Part shown: one piece after another, positions 10,639 through 22,126 of the stretch | How positions within the stretch are numbered: the first letter of the stretch is position 1 | How the letters are laid out: each line of letters starts with the position of its first letter | Assembly (NCBI GenBank): GCA_037043015.1 | Contig: CM073321.1 | Location: 39,576,420-39,640,419, forward strand | Reading direction: 5' to 3' | From: Bryum argenteum | Taxonomy: Eukaryota; Streptophyta; Bryopsida; Bryales; Bryaceae | DNA: 64,000 nt | Made by a program: the position numbers and the translations under genes | The notes under the pieces: generated by a model | What the model was told of the DNA's origin: nothing | Databases searched by the model: none | The model's input: the letters and a program-made list of their open reading frames with translations, nothing else

Positions 10639-12183
10639 GTTAGTGCTCTCTCTCACATTCCCCTCTCCCGTCTTACACAAAGCTCCCTCTATTTTGCCCT
10701 AAATGGGGTTTTACTCCTGCTAGCGTTCATGCTGCATTGGTCTTTGAATGTTGCATCATCTCCACATTTTTGCAAAACTTCTAAGATAATGAGAGGTCCT
10801 TGTTACACATTCGGTGCAACCAAATACGTGCAACTCGTTTTCGTCATCCTGATACTGATCGCGTTACTCCAAGTGTTAGTCTGGAAGTATTTAGTAGTTC
10901 TCATTTCTCTTACTGTGTAGCAATTGACGGGAGTGAGTTTAGTGGCTGAATGGCACAGCGCAGGCATGTGCAGGAGGATATGTGAAGAACGGATCGGAGG
11001 TCTGTGTGAGCAGATGGACACGAAAAGCACCATCCAAGACCTCGCTTGCTGTGATCCCCGACGCAATCGAAAGCCCGGTGGAAAGTCGCAAACAGATCGT
11101 GCCGCTCACATTCCTGCAAAAGAATGGTGAGAAGATTCGGGGAGAGGGCTGCGCGAGCGCAGGCACCCCCCCTCGGTGCTCCCCAACGCCGGACTCGCAT
11201 CGCAGCTGCGAGCCATGACAAGTACGCTCTACGCCTTTCATGTTTAACTAGAGCTTTCAATGTGGCCGTCCACAAAATGAATCAAACACGTGTACAGCAT
11301 CTTTAGATGCCCGAAGATGCGCTTTTGCGAGTGGATCTCGACCACATCCAGCAGCTCGCGGAGCTCCCACTTTTTTCATATAGTGATTCCTCAGGTGTGT
11401 TGGAAAGTGCATCATGGATAAGCGAGATGGATTTAATTTTCCACCTCGAAGGAAGAAACAGGGTTCGGTTAGTGCACCCGAAAGGGTTTTTCCCGACACA
11501 TCCCGGCTCTGCTGCTTCTTCGAGCTAGAGCGCCTGCCGCCCGCATTTTGTTGAAGACACAGAAGGTTCGTCACTGCGACAACCCCAGATTGTTCATACA
11601 GTCGAGAACACTCTTACTTTTTTGCAATCCTTTTTTCACCTGTTCGTTCTCATTCGAACAAGGTGACCGCAGTGACGACGCATCTGTAGCTCCACACGTT
11701 CATGTACAGTCTCGGTCCAGCTACCATGTACATATCAAGCTGAAAATTGGAAATTATGTGCAACACGCAATCCATCCTATTCTCTGTGTCGGAGTCAAAG
11801 CGAGTGCAATTTCGATTCTCTTATTCCAATTGCAGGCATCTGACCTCGACTGTCTCTCCCTTGTTGGTGATGGTAGCCAGGAGTGCTACAAATAGGACGT
11901 CATATTCCTACTGCAATCTTGGTCACGCCTGCCTCTACGCGCGTGTGCACCAGATGCATCTCCAAAGGAAACCTGCAGGGACTCCGAGTAAGGAGCTGTT
12001 TAGCCTCATACACGAATCATCATCGAATTGACACGAATCATCATCGAATTGACGGAAGTAAGGTGAATGGCAGAATGGTACAAAATGGGGGGGGGAGAGT
12101 GCCTGCGCTAGCGCAACCCTCCCACCAGCCTCTCCAATAACAGGCATAAACTGCCCCAGCCCCATTACACAATGGCAACTTAC
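10639..12183. other. Fragment cluster: intron-like and unidentified sequence
   Basis: After the glycosylase exon comes AT-richer intron-like sequence to about 10920, then a hairpin repeat near 11130. An open segment follows at 11307-11528 (LDHIQQLAELPLFSYSDSSG) that I cannot assign. From 11540 to 12060 no clear gene is seen; GACACGAATCATCATCGAATT is duplicated in tandem at 12009-12051. An inverted hairpin repeat lies at 12090-12125. Confidence 0.4.
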
Positions 12184-12303
12184 TTCACCAACTACTGCCA
12201 AGCAGCGACGCATTTGAGCTGAAGTTTCGGCCGCCTGAGGGAGATCTCCACTTGCAAAAACATCTTCAACACTAGCACTCAGCTTTGCTAGCCCTGCAGC
12301 ATC
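12184..12303 (-). pseudogene. Captured exon of a COG7-like gene (conserved oligomeric Golgi complex subunit 7)
   Basis: On the minus strand, an acceptor (GTGCAG) at 12304 and a donor (GTAAGT) at 12183 bound exactly 40 open codons. They include LAKLSASVEDVFASGDLP and AAETSAQMRRCLAVVGE. From memory this matches an N-terminal segment of plant COG7, a tethering-complex subunit for retrograde Golgi traffic. Both splice sites are preserved but no neighbouring COG7 exons are visible, so this is an isolated genomic exon with intron edges. It is antisense to the glycosylase fragment, so the pieces come from different loci. The name rests on remembered similarity without a search. Confidence 0.6.
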
Positions 12304-13860
12304 CTGCACGCACGAAATCATGACTTACTCATTTATAAAGGACGAATGAAATTCCCAGTCGGGTCTGCACATGGTAAGTTCTCTGAAATAGATACCGTGA
12401 TCTCGCATCTTGTCGGCACTTTGAAGCTAAGGCCTTGCATCCTGACTTCATATATTCTCAATAATCTAGCTATGGAACTTGGTATTTTCTTGATGAAGGT
12501 GTTGTTTAGATAGATTGAAGAATTCGGGGAGAGGGCTGCGCCATCGCAGGCACCCTCCCCCTTCGGTGCTCCTTAAATGCCGGTCTCGCATCTGCCACTG
12601 CTGTTCTCGCTGTCTGTACCTGAGTTTCATGACCGTCATGATACAGCACCATACGCTCGTGGAAGATTAGATTTCGACCTTCCGTATGCTACATCAGAGA
12701 GAAACCTGCTCGTTCACAATGATTAAGCAGCTGGGGTTTCCGGCATGGAGAGGGGTGACAGCGAGGAAGGTGGCGGGGACCAAAGGCCTCACTCGTTTCG
12801 TGGAATACCGTTTAGTGAGCTTGTCAGGAGAGTGCACGAGAATCCTGGCGATCATCGAAGCTTAGAGCCAGACAAGAAAATACAGGTTTGCACTAGCAGA
12901 TACTACTCGGTGAATTCAAATCGTTTCTCAATTGTCTGGCTGTTGCTGTTATAGATGCTCACACTTTGAACTTGAATTCAATGCCAGTAACTACTTGTAA
13001 GTATCTCTGTCCTCAGTGTTCCAGCCTCGTCGAAGGTGCTCGTTGATGGAATGAGGAATTCGGGGAGAGGGCTGCGCCAACACAGGCACCCTCCTCCCTC
13101 GATCGAGCGTTAGTTAGAGATCTCTTCTTCAATGTTAGCCCACCCAAGGTACGTTCCGAGCTTCATTCAAGTTTTCTGCAACATCTCAAACTTTCAAAAC
13201 AGGGAGTGATGAAGTCCTGCTTGTTCAGGATGTAGCGTTAGCGATGGTGTCAATGAGACCAGTTCCCATTTGCACCAGAGATGGAAATCATCACTTTGAC
13301 TCCAGAGAAGTATGGAAGCGTGAGGCGCTTTTACATACGAACAGCGCAGGATTAAGCATTTTCACCAGATCTGCAACAAAAGCTCATTGAACAGAACCCT
13401 CCAGAGCGGGTATATACAATGAAAAGTGGGGACCATTCTTCCTTCTTTTTGAAGCCGCAGAGTTTGCATAGACTCTTCGTTGAAATTGCTATGATTCCTG
13501 GTAAGAATTAGTTAGGCCCTCTTCTTTGTTGTAGTAAATAGGATCAAAACAATGGCATCCTGCTGAAGCCCAATCACAATTGCACTCCATTAGGTTGAGT
13601 GTGTGTACACTAATTCTAAGCATACTTTTGTATGGAATAATCAGCATTGGACATGGGGATGTTCTGCCTAATTTATCCAACCAATTCCTTTGTAAGTAAA
13701 AAAAGCTACATTTACTGGGGTGTCATCATTTATTTCTGATAATGACATGGAGTGAATTGTCTTTTATTACTCTGAATGTGTACTCTTGATGATGATTTGA
13801 AATGGCTGCAATGGTACTGTAAGGGCGTTATGTTTGGTACCACCGTATTCACCAGTTTTA
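12304..13860. other. Fragment cluster: unassigned exon-like pieces
   Basis: Hairpin repeats lie near 12520 and 13055. The first is followed by TCTGCCACTGCTGTTCTCGC, also found after the copy near 10134. An open exon-like piece at 12745-12885 (HSFRGIPFSELVRRVHENPG) ends at a GT donor after AAAATACAG. I do not recognise it. From 13100 to 13860 I see only short frames and intron-like AT-rich sequence. Confidence 0.4.
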
Positions 13861-14165
13861 TAATGTAACAGTAATGAGCAGGCACCCCCTTCGGTGCTCG
13901 CAACGCTGGACCACTGAAGTTTATGCTTAGATTCAACGTGCTAATCGATCGTTTCATAAATTTAGGGGGAGGGCTGCGCCAGCGCAGGTACCCCCCACCC
14001 CCCTCGGTGCTCTCAACGCTGGTCCATTATTTGTAAGTTCCTTTCCACTTATCCCTTGTGTCGAGACGCTCCTCTAATCAAAATCGGTGCTTATCGATTG
14101 TTTGATGAATTTCAGTGGACCGGGGTTCTTTGTTTTCCAAATCGTGAATTTTCCGCGAATCGATA
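13861..14165. repeat. Long repeat unit, copy 1 of 3
   Basis: A segment of about 300 bp runs from a decayed hairpin (GCAGGCACCCCCTTCGG) through TTAGATTCAACGTGCTAATC, a second hairpin, CATTTGTAAGTTCCTTTCC-type sequence and GTTTGATGAATTTCAGTGGA. The same order recurs at about 14930-15235 and 16460-16750. The units contain splice-like strings (TTTGTAAGTTCC, AATTTCAG), so they may derive from an exon-intron boundary of a captured gene. Confidence 0.75.
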
Positions 14166-14930
14166 GGACTTCGGGGGAGAGGGTGCGCGGCCAGCAAGCA
14201 CCCTCCTCCTCGCTGCTCCTCCATCTGGAGAGTGAGCCTGGGCTTATGCTTCGGGACAAAGAGGTATGAATACATGCCAACATCATGCTGTTTATATATT
14301 CCATTTTGAATGGTATAAACTTCTCGCACTAATTTCGGCCTCGTCACTCGATCGTTGTGAGAGAATTTGAAGTGGTGGAGCGGGTCGACGTTGTCCTGGG
14401 TGGATTTTCAGAGAGTATTCAGGGAAGCTGAGCAGACAGTCATAGCACTTCGGGAGGAGCATCCGGAATGGGATGACGACGATGCCGAAGATGAAGTGGA
14501 GACGCCGAGGTATGAGATTTTCTCGAAGCCGGTCTCGAATCGGGAATGGATAGAGTATCGGCAAAGATGACGAAAACGGGTTCGATTTACGAAGTGCCGA
14601 TCGCTTGCATTGGAGAACCCACTTTCACTCATTTCTTTAGCTCCACCACACTGTCGCAGGTTTTGTTTTATTCGGTTCCATTCGGTGTGTGATCATGTAC
14701 GTCAATTCAACGATGCGAATCATTTGTAAATAAGGTGAAAGCAATTCTTGAGCTTGTTAATAAGCATTTGGAATAATCAGAATTTTCCGCAACTGATAGG
14801 ACTTCGGGGAGAGGGCTGCGCTAGCGCAAGCACCCTCCTCCTCGCTGCTCCTCCATCGCCGGACTTGCATAGTACTTTGTGAGGGTGAAGATCTGCTATG
14901 AGGAATGATGTGAAGATTCGGGGAGAGGGC
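14166..14930 (+). other. Hairpin repeats and an unassigned open fragment
   Basis: Hairpin copies lie near 14168 and 14803. Between them, 14367-14570 has an open frame with FQRVFREAEQTVIALREEHP followed by an acidic run and KPVSNREWIEYRQR. I cannot assign it to a family; it may be another captured exon. Confidence 0.35.
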
Positions 14931-15235
14931 TGCGCCAGCGTAGGCCCCCCCTTAAATGCTCGCAACGCTGGACCACTGAAGTTCATGCTTAGATTTAAGG
15001 TGCTGATCGATCGTTTGATAAATTTAGGGGGAGGGCTGCGCCAGCGTAGGCACCCCCCACCCCCCTCGGTGCTCTCAACGCTGGTCCATCATTTGTAAGT
15101 TCCTTTCCACTTCTCCCTTGTGTCGAGACGCTCCACTGATCAGATTCGGTGCTCATCGATTGTTTGATGAATTTCAGTGGAACGGGGTTCTTTATTCTCT
15201 TCATCTTTGTGAATTTTCCGCGAATCGATATGAAT
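14931..15235. repeat. Long repeat unit, copy 2 of 3
   Basis: Same element order as at 13861: decayed hairpin, TGCTGATCGATCGTTTGAT-type segment, second hairpin with CACCCCCCACCCCCCTCGG, ATTTGTAAGTTCCTTTCC, GTGTCGAGACGCTCC, then GTTTGATGAATTTCAGTGGA. It is closest to copy 1. Confidence 0.8.
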
Positions 15236-16375
15236 TCGGGGGAGAGGGCGCAAATGCAGCACCCTCCCCCTTGCTGCTCCTCCATCGTGGTACTACTAGA
15301 GGCGAGCGGGGAGTGGAGTGAGCCCTTTCCGTTTTGGGCTGTGCTTGAGTATTGGAAGGGGGGTGAAATAGAAAGGCGAGTGCGGGCGTGTTGGATTTAG
15401 CGGACCAGAATGGGAGAGGTGGACCACATGGCTCGGTTTTCAAGGAGCCTCGGGACTGGTGTTATGACGGGTTCCATCACCGTGGGAAGCGACAAAGAAT
15501 CATCCCCAAAGAAGCGTGATTCTAGATCACACAAGACGAATCCTCCTCGAAGCAGCGCACCGTAGGAGGAGTACATACACAAACCTTGAGACGCGACGAA
15601 CCTCCTACCATACACCATGATCTACCCAACCCTCCCGGCGCCCGCAAGCTTAAGAAGAGATCATTGCCCTCGTCGCGATCGCGGGATCGGATTCATCGTC
15701 CCTTGCCACCCGTTTCGTCCTCCATGTCTTCCCGGAGCTTGCAACGAGGGTTAGCCGCGGCAGCAGCAGCCCCCTGGCGGATCTCTCGAGGACTCCGGTG
15801 TGAGTAAGGATTTCGGCTCGATGATATGCGGACCCAGATTGGCAATCCAACCCCAACGCACCCGAGTCGTCTCCCGATCAAGAAGTGCCGGAGGTAGTGT
15901 TGTCGTCCCCATCCAAGAGGTGCGAGATCTCCGACGTAAGAGTTTTGCGGCCCGTGCGGACGGAGCAAAGCACCGATATGACCGCAGGTTCATGCGTGGA
16001 AATCCGGGCCACATGAAGCGGGACCAAGCTCTTACGGTTACGGAGTGCTGCTGCTACGTCGTCGTCGGGAGCTCCATGGATGCGTCATCACCGAGCCACC
16101 ACCCAATCCGGTGAGTTTCGAGCATGGGAACTACCAGGGAGTGCAGAATGCCTCCGTTTTCTAGTATGCGTACCGGCCGCAAGAGGTGGATCCCGAACAG
16201 GCGTGGCAAAACCTCTGCAGCGCGTGGTTAATAGTATGATCGTGCCCGATCGGCACAAGCTTTCCAGCCCGAGCTCCAATGTTACCGCCTGGTGATCAAA
16301 GCGAGGAGCACATGGATGCTCTCAAACGAGCTGTGGAGCGCTTTAAAGGTGTCGATCAGGTAGAAACTTTACTCA
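15236..16375 (+). pseudogene. Fragment of an unidentified plant gene, frameshifted
   Basis: GC-rich, coding-like sequence. Readable pieces include LKKRSLPSSRSRDRIHRPLP near 15640, VSFEHGNYQGVQNASVF near 16110, YRPQEVDPEQAWQNLCSAW near 16170 and EEHMDALKRAVERFKGVDQ at 16303-16359, which ends at a GT donor. These share frames only after stops and shifts are allowed. The last piece looks like a genuine exon end. I do not recognise the family. It lies between hairpin copies near 15235 and 16443. Confidence 0.4.
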
Positions 16376-16459
16376 TCCCCTCAATCTTAAATTTTCGAGA
16401 TATGTCATCGCACTCCGTGAGAGTGAAGATTTGGTGTGAGGATTCGGGGAGAGGGCTGC

Positions 16460-16750
16460 GCCAGCGCAGGCACACCCCTTCAATGCTCGCAACTCTGGAC
16501 CACTCTAGTTCATGCTTAGATTCAAGGTGTTGATCGCTTGTTTGATGAATTTCGAGGGAGGGTTGTGCCAACGCAGGCACCCCCCTCGGTGCTCTCAACG
16601 TTGGTCCATCATTTGTAAGTTCCTTTCCACTTCTCCCTTGTGTCGAGACGCTCCTCTAATCAAAATCGGTGCTCATCGATTGTTTGATGAATTTCAGTGG
16701 ACCGGGGTTGCTGTTCTCTCCATGCTGTGAATTTTCCGCAATTGATACTA
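16460..16750. repeat. Long repeat unit, copy 3 of 3
   Basis: Repeats the order of copies 1 and 2, without the extra run of C residues in the second hairpin. It ends in GTTTGATGAATTTCAGTGGA followed by a further hairpin copy near 16756. Confidence 0.8.
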
Positions 16751-16959
16751 GGAATTCGGGGAGAGGGCTGCGCCAGCGCAGGCACCCTCATCCTTGCTGC
16801 TCCTCCATCGCCGGACTTGCATCGCACTCCGTGAGAGTGAAGATCTGGTGTGAGGAATGGTGTGAAGATTCGGGGAGAGGGCTGCGCCAGCGCAGACACC
16901 CTCCCCCCTCATCATCCCCAACCGGCGAGGTGCTCTCATCACTGGTCTTGTCCCAGCCT

Positions 16960-17410
16960 AAGGTCTTCGAACGAACCTTCAATTGAATCCATCCGCGAAG
17001 AATTCCCTCTCGTTACTTGAAGGACTAGAAGACGTGCCGCAAGTGAAAGCGGCCGATGTCTCCGTGATGGCGTTGGAGGCCAGGTCGATGGAACGAGGAA
17101 ATTTGGGAGAGGGCTGCGCCAACGCAGGCACCCTCCCCCCTCGGTGCTCCCCCATTGCTGGTCCTCCGAGGTGCTCTCGTGAATGGTCTCTCGCAAGCCC
17201 GACCTTGCATTGCCCTCTACTAGCCAACAAAGTGGCCGCTCTGGAAATTCCCATCAAGCGAGCATTGCCATTCAAATGTCCGGACTTGTTGAGAAGAGCC
17301 TTGAACAAGTTGCTGATTGGTCGATTGAGGAATTCTGGAAGAGGATTGCAGGCACCCTGCTTCGCTGCCATAGTTGCCATGTCTCCGAAGAGTGGCGATT
17401 CACTTGAGTG
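16960..17410 (+). pseudogene. Exon-like fragments at the right edge of the hairpin cluster
   Basis: Two open pieces flank a hairpin copy near 17105: LLEGLEDVPQVKAADVSVMA at 17010-17070, and IQMSGLVEKSLEQVADWSIE at 17272-17330, which runs into a decayed hairpin near 17330. Neither is recognised. They may be one gene split by the repeat. Confidence 0.3.
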
Positions 17411-17875
17411 TTGGGACAGTTTCTATGTTGATATTCTAATAGTTTAGTGATATATCAAATGGCTTCCTTCCTTGTTATGGTGGTTTTATTTGAAATTGTT
17501 GACCTGTGATGATAACTTTGTTAAATAGAATCTTGTGTTGGAATGTGCAGGTCTTGCCTAAAGCTGAGATCATTTTTGAGAATGAGGAGCCCAATACTGA
17601 TAGTGGCAGATTCGACATGCAACTTTGTGTGATTGTTGTATTATCTGGTCGTTGTTTGGTCTTAGGCTACCGCTATGGGAGATTCTTGCACGTAGACGTT
17701 CATTTTGGATTGTTAAGATTTCTTATTGAGTTTCTGACTTTATTTGCAATGTCTACTAGATTCTTTACACTCATGTGATTAAGTTCTACTAATCACTTAA
17801 TTTTTTATATGACTTTGAATATTGTTTCAATTTTCAGTACTTAATCATTATTTGCTTTGTTTACTTCTCTTTCAG
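17411..17875 (+). other. Intergenic and 5' leader of the ParB/methyltransferase-like gene
   Basis: AT-rich. A short exon-like piece follows GTGCAG at 17551 (VLPKAEIIFENEEPNTDSG) but leads nowhere. An acceptor (CTCTTTCAG) abuts the ATG at 17876, suggesting a 5' untranslated exon upstream. Confidence 0.4.
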
Positions 17876-20800
17876 ATGACGTTATCCGAGGTTCCTGTGG
17901 CGGAGCAAGTATCACCTTCATCGAGTGCACCCGTGGAGATCGGGTCAAGTACTCCCCAACTGAATCAGCAGCCTACTTTCCCTGACTTCGTTGATTTGGA
18001 TGACGATGTTTCTTTGGGTGCTCCATCCCCTGATCAGCCCAACTTTGACACTAATCAACATGTTGAGGGTGAAGGTACTGCACGAGAGGCGACGGATGAA
18101 GCACCGCATTCCAACAGCAAACAACTCGCAAAGCCTCCTGGTGGGGTTGAGCTTGGCATTGTTCACATGCCTCCTCACTTGGAGAATAAAGATCCCATGT
18201 GGAGTGCAAATGAGATGCGGATGCTACAGAAGAGTGACTACAACAAAGTCCTCATCGACCTTCGCACCAAACCGATCAACAAGTCTCGTCTCATGATTCC
18301 TTTGTGTCGACTGAAGATCTACCCAAAGGTGTGCCCGATAGTCAGTTCCGACGTGGAGATGCTCGCAAACGAGTTCGTAAAAGGGTATCGTGATGGAGAT
18401 CGAGTCCTGTACGTGTCTCCATTCGACGTCGACGGTAAGGACTTCATGGTCCGAGAAGACGATACGATTTGGTCAAACCCACTATGGAAGACGGCTAATG
18501 ACGTTTTCGAAGAATATTTGTCTTCCGATACTGATCTCCATCAGTTTCAAAACAAATACTTCTACGTGTAAGAAGGCAATCACCGTGTGACGGCCTGGAT
18601 GGGCTATATCGAAAAATACCATTCCACTAATCCTGATTGGTACATTTCTGTTGACTGTATCATGCTCGACGGGCGTGGACAATGCTCGAAGCTCCTCAAC
18701 GCCATGAACGACGTCAACTGGTAAGTGTTGTCATTTCAATCAATAATTTTAGTTTGTTTTTATTCTCATTTTATTTGAGTAACAAGTTTTTAATGATTGT
18801 TCTGTTTCACACAGGTCAACGGAACACGATCATGTTCAAGACAGTCTCATTGCAAAGTTGCAAAGAATTCGGACATTCGGCCAATTCAAACTTTCTGCTT
18901 TTCAGGGGTTAATAAGTAAAGAAGATTACGACATTTGTTTGGAGTACAAACCACGATCACCATCATGGTATCCATTCACAATGGATATTTTCGTTAAATT
19001 CCTTTACGCGGTACGTGTTTCTAACGTTTAGTTCAATTATCACTTGCGTATTATGTTTTTTATAATCGTTTTCTAACATCTTAACTGTTGTCGTGCAGAG
19101 ACAATGCGCTGCAGCCTCGGATGCTGCTTGCTCGACTTATTACCAGACTGTGCCCGAAAGTGAGAGGACTGGCCATGGAGTTTGGAGTGCTATGGAGAAG
19201 GCAATCACGAAGACTGTCAAGTTCTGGCGTGGCCAAAGGTTCGACAAGATGGTTGCAATCGCCAATCCCGCGAATGGCTTGGTCTGGGAACAAGAGGTAC
19301 ATCTTTACTTCGACACTATTCAAGTTTTGTAGTCTCTCTTTAATCATTTATTTCTCCTAACAATATTTTTTATGCACCATGCAGCTCAACCGACACTACA
19401 CTACTTTCAAAAACAAAGAGCTAGATTTGACTGTTGAGCGACTCCACAAAATTTGTACTACCAAAGTCTCCAGCCATTTCAAAGGGCTTTGGCTACAATT
19501 GTGGAATGGGAATGACGAGGAACGTAAGATCTACGGATTTCCACTCAACCGTCCAATGAAGGACGCTCAGCTTGACATATGGCTTCCAAGGGCTTCTCTT
19601 TGGGCCCAGGTATGACGATTTCTAAATTATTTATAATTATATCTTCTTTCTTCTTATTGTAATGTTCGCCATTCAAAACATATTGCATGCTACTTTTTTT
19701 CAGATGTCTACTTTTCTCGAGGAGTACGTGGAAAAGTATGTTGCAGAACAGAATGTCCAGATTCAGTGGAGCGACCTTGTTCTCAAGCCTGCGCAATATG
19801 TCGAGAAATGGAGATCTTTGTTGTGGAAAAAAGCTTTTAATCATTATCTCCCAGAAGATGCAAGCCCAAGGTTCCTCAAAGGCTCTGAGATTGCAAAGTT
19901 TGAAGGTGGGAAGATTGCAGGTCGCTTGTTTTACAGGTTCGTACGACTTGACATAAAATTTGGTTTTATTTTGTTTGTGTATAGTTCAGCATAACAAAAT
20001 CATTATGTTTATATGCAGGTACCAAGCTCGAGCTTGTTGCGAAAGGCGCACTCCCGGCCTCACACATTACGAATCATATCGAGTTGAAAGCCGATGAGAA
20101 GAAGCCACCTACTCGTACTCTCGCCGCAAAAACTGGATCGGGTGACCGAGCAAACGGTTTAGCCCGGAGGTTTTGCTCACAGGTGGTTGGTTCCTCGAGT
20201 GCCGACCGAACTACGTTCCGGTTGAGGAGAAAGACCTCTTACCTCTCTCAGACCCATCACTTGCAGGCGTAGCTCTTATGGAGATTGACGATGACGAGGA
20301 GGACGAGTCCGCATTTGAGCCTGAACCCTCTCCAAAGCCAAAGTTGAAGAGGAAGGCCCGTGGTCGCGGCAACACCGTTGCGGCATCCCCACCTCCAATG
20401 TCACCACCGATTTCATCACCACCTCCGGTAGGTGCAGTTGCAAATTTTCGAGGCGCCGAGCGTGCTCCTTTGGCTTTGACTCAAGCCTCGCACCTGCGCA
20501 GTTTGAATCCCCGTCTCGCGTCGTTCGAACATGGATGTCGACTCCCGCCATTCTCCCAATCCTTCTCTCACACTTACACACTACAGCCGGGATATTTCAA
20601 TCCCGAAAGGTTTAGTTGCGGGCTCGTCTTCGACGTTTCAGTTGATATTACCTATGTTTCTTGAGCACGGCAACTTCCCTGGGTTGCTAAGTAAATCCCA
20701 CAAGCAGAAGTTCATGGAACCGCAACTCCTTCGGGTTGTAAACCACATTAGCAAGGTAATATTATGCAAACTTAAATGTTCTATTTACTCAATTTTATTA

Positions 20801-22126
20801 ACTCATGCGCAATTTTTGATACTGATTTGTTTAATTTCTTTTTCCCTTTCAGATCGGAGTGGGACGTACTTACTCTTGTGAGAAGATGAGAATGAAGCCT
20901 AAGCATCCCGGCATTGATCTTTTGATTGCCGACGTCCCGGACAACTTGGTTGTCCCAATTATCTCTCCCAAGTCTGGTCTATTGTGGAACAAGCGAGAGA
21001 CAGACTATTTTGACCACCTCTTTGCTTTTTCTGATTGTCATTTCACAGATGATGGACTTCTTCTAGTCTTCCTTCCCAAAGACCAGGAGGTTGAGAAAAA
21101 GCTTGCAAGTAAAAGCAAGATTTATGGTTTCACCCTCGTTCGCGTTTGGTGGGGCATAAATCCCATTCCAATGGCTTCGTCCATCCCCACCGTCAAAGAG
21201 GTACTCTCCTTCGTTGATTTCTTTGAGTTTTTCTCTCTAACAATAGAATTCATAATAAATTTTTGTCTGGACCTGTTTTACAGACACGTAGCTTCTACAT
21301 CAAGGTTTACGCCCGCAAGGGGTCCAATTTCCGCACTCGTCGTTTGCGGTTTTTGGAGCTTGACATCCTTCCCGAAGCACACGATGAATTGACCAATTTC
21401 ACAAACACAGATACGCGACTTATGCGGCCTAGCGGGCTTCCTTGGCGTGGCTCCCGTGAGAAGGACCCATCTTTTATTCAATGTTTCGTCGAGTGTCTAT
21501 CAGACGAGCGTGATATCATTTGCGACTGGAGCCCTAGTACAGGTTCTCTAGCTCTACCGTTCGTCAATCCATATTACTTTTAAAACATATTTTTGCTAAT
21601 TTTTGTTGGCCAAATCGCAGTGCTCATGTCATTGCATGCCAATGCTCGAACGGACATCTTATTGCATCGAGCCCGACGAAGAAATCTTCGAGGTCATTTT
21701 GAAGCCTTACTCGAAGCGGTACCGGAACCGAGAGGAGCGTGAAGATTCTTCTACCGACTGACGATTCGGAAGAAGATGCGGCGCCAACAAAGAAGTCGCA
21801 ACGCATATATCATGTACGCCTCAAAACAGCGTTTCATTATCCGTTGAACTAAATGTATTTTTTGTAATTCTTCTACTAACATTTTTTTCTTGTTTAGAAT
21901 AATAGGATTCGAAGATCGATTGCAGCGAAACCGAAATGTCTACCTCAGTCCTCCTACTTCGTTTGCGTTGCCTTCATATGCCGAGCATATAGCACAAGAG
22001 TTTATACGTGCACCTTCTCCAATCCTTTCAGATGGCCGGCGTCGGCGTTATCGCTCTACAGTACTTAGATTTCTCGATATCGAGGCTGTTCAGTGTGACG
22101 AGAGTCTCGATGCCGGTTCACCTTGA
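17876..22126 (+). pseudogene. Multi-exon gene with ParB/Sulfiredoxin-like domain and degenerate DNA amino-methyltransferase-like domain
   Basis: Exons that splice cleanly: 17876-18720, 18815-19010, 19099-19296, 19385-19609, 19704-19936, then about 20019-20755 (frameshifted), 20853-21200, 21284-21542, 21621-about 21770 and about 21895-22126. The first carries MIPLCRLKIYPKV, an SDVEMLA helix and EGNHRVTAWM, the pattern of ParB/Sulfiredoxin folds. An in-frame TAA (18569-18571) directly precedes EGNHR. After a Pro-rich acidic linker (KPKLKRKARGRG) comes DLLIADVP, GLLLVFLPKDQ, KDPSFIQCFVECLSDERDII, then CDWSPSTG and, in another frame, CIEPDEEIFEVI. That order (motif IV, motif X, motif I, motif II) is that of beta-class N4/N6 methyltransferases, but DPP[YW] and FxGxG are degenerate. 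The role is unknown; the gene is broken in several places. Confidence 0.6.

Larger units (their letters stand above)
9430..17400. repeat. Cluster of about 17 GC-rich hairpin repeats interspersed with gene fragments
   Basis: The core is CTGCGC-CA-GCGCAG, a perfect 6-bp stem with a 2-nt loop. It is extended by GGGGAGAGGG on the left and GCACCCTCCCC on the right, which pair imperfectly to about 16 bp. It is usually preceded by GAATTC or GATTC and followed by CTCGGTGCTC. Copies lie near 10134, 11130, 12090 (inverted), 12520, 13055, 13877, 13965, 14168, 14803, 14918, 15027, 15235, 16443, 16555, 16756, 16870, 17105 and 17330 (decayed). Copy density and near-uniform orientation mark this as one structured region. 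Confidence 0.85.

Noticed and set aside
10910-11275. Minus-strand frames with Arg-rich products around the hairpin repeats
   Set aside because: They arise from the repeat (its reverse reads GGVPALAQPSPRI in many places) and recur identically at several copies.
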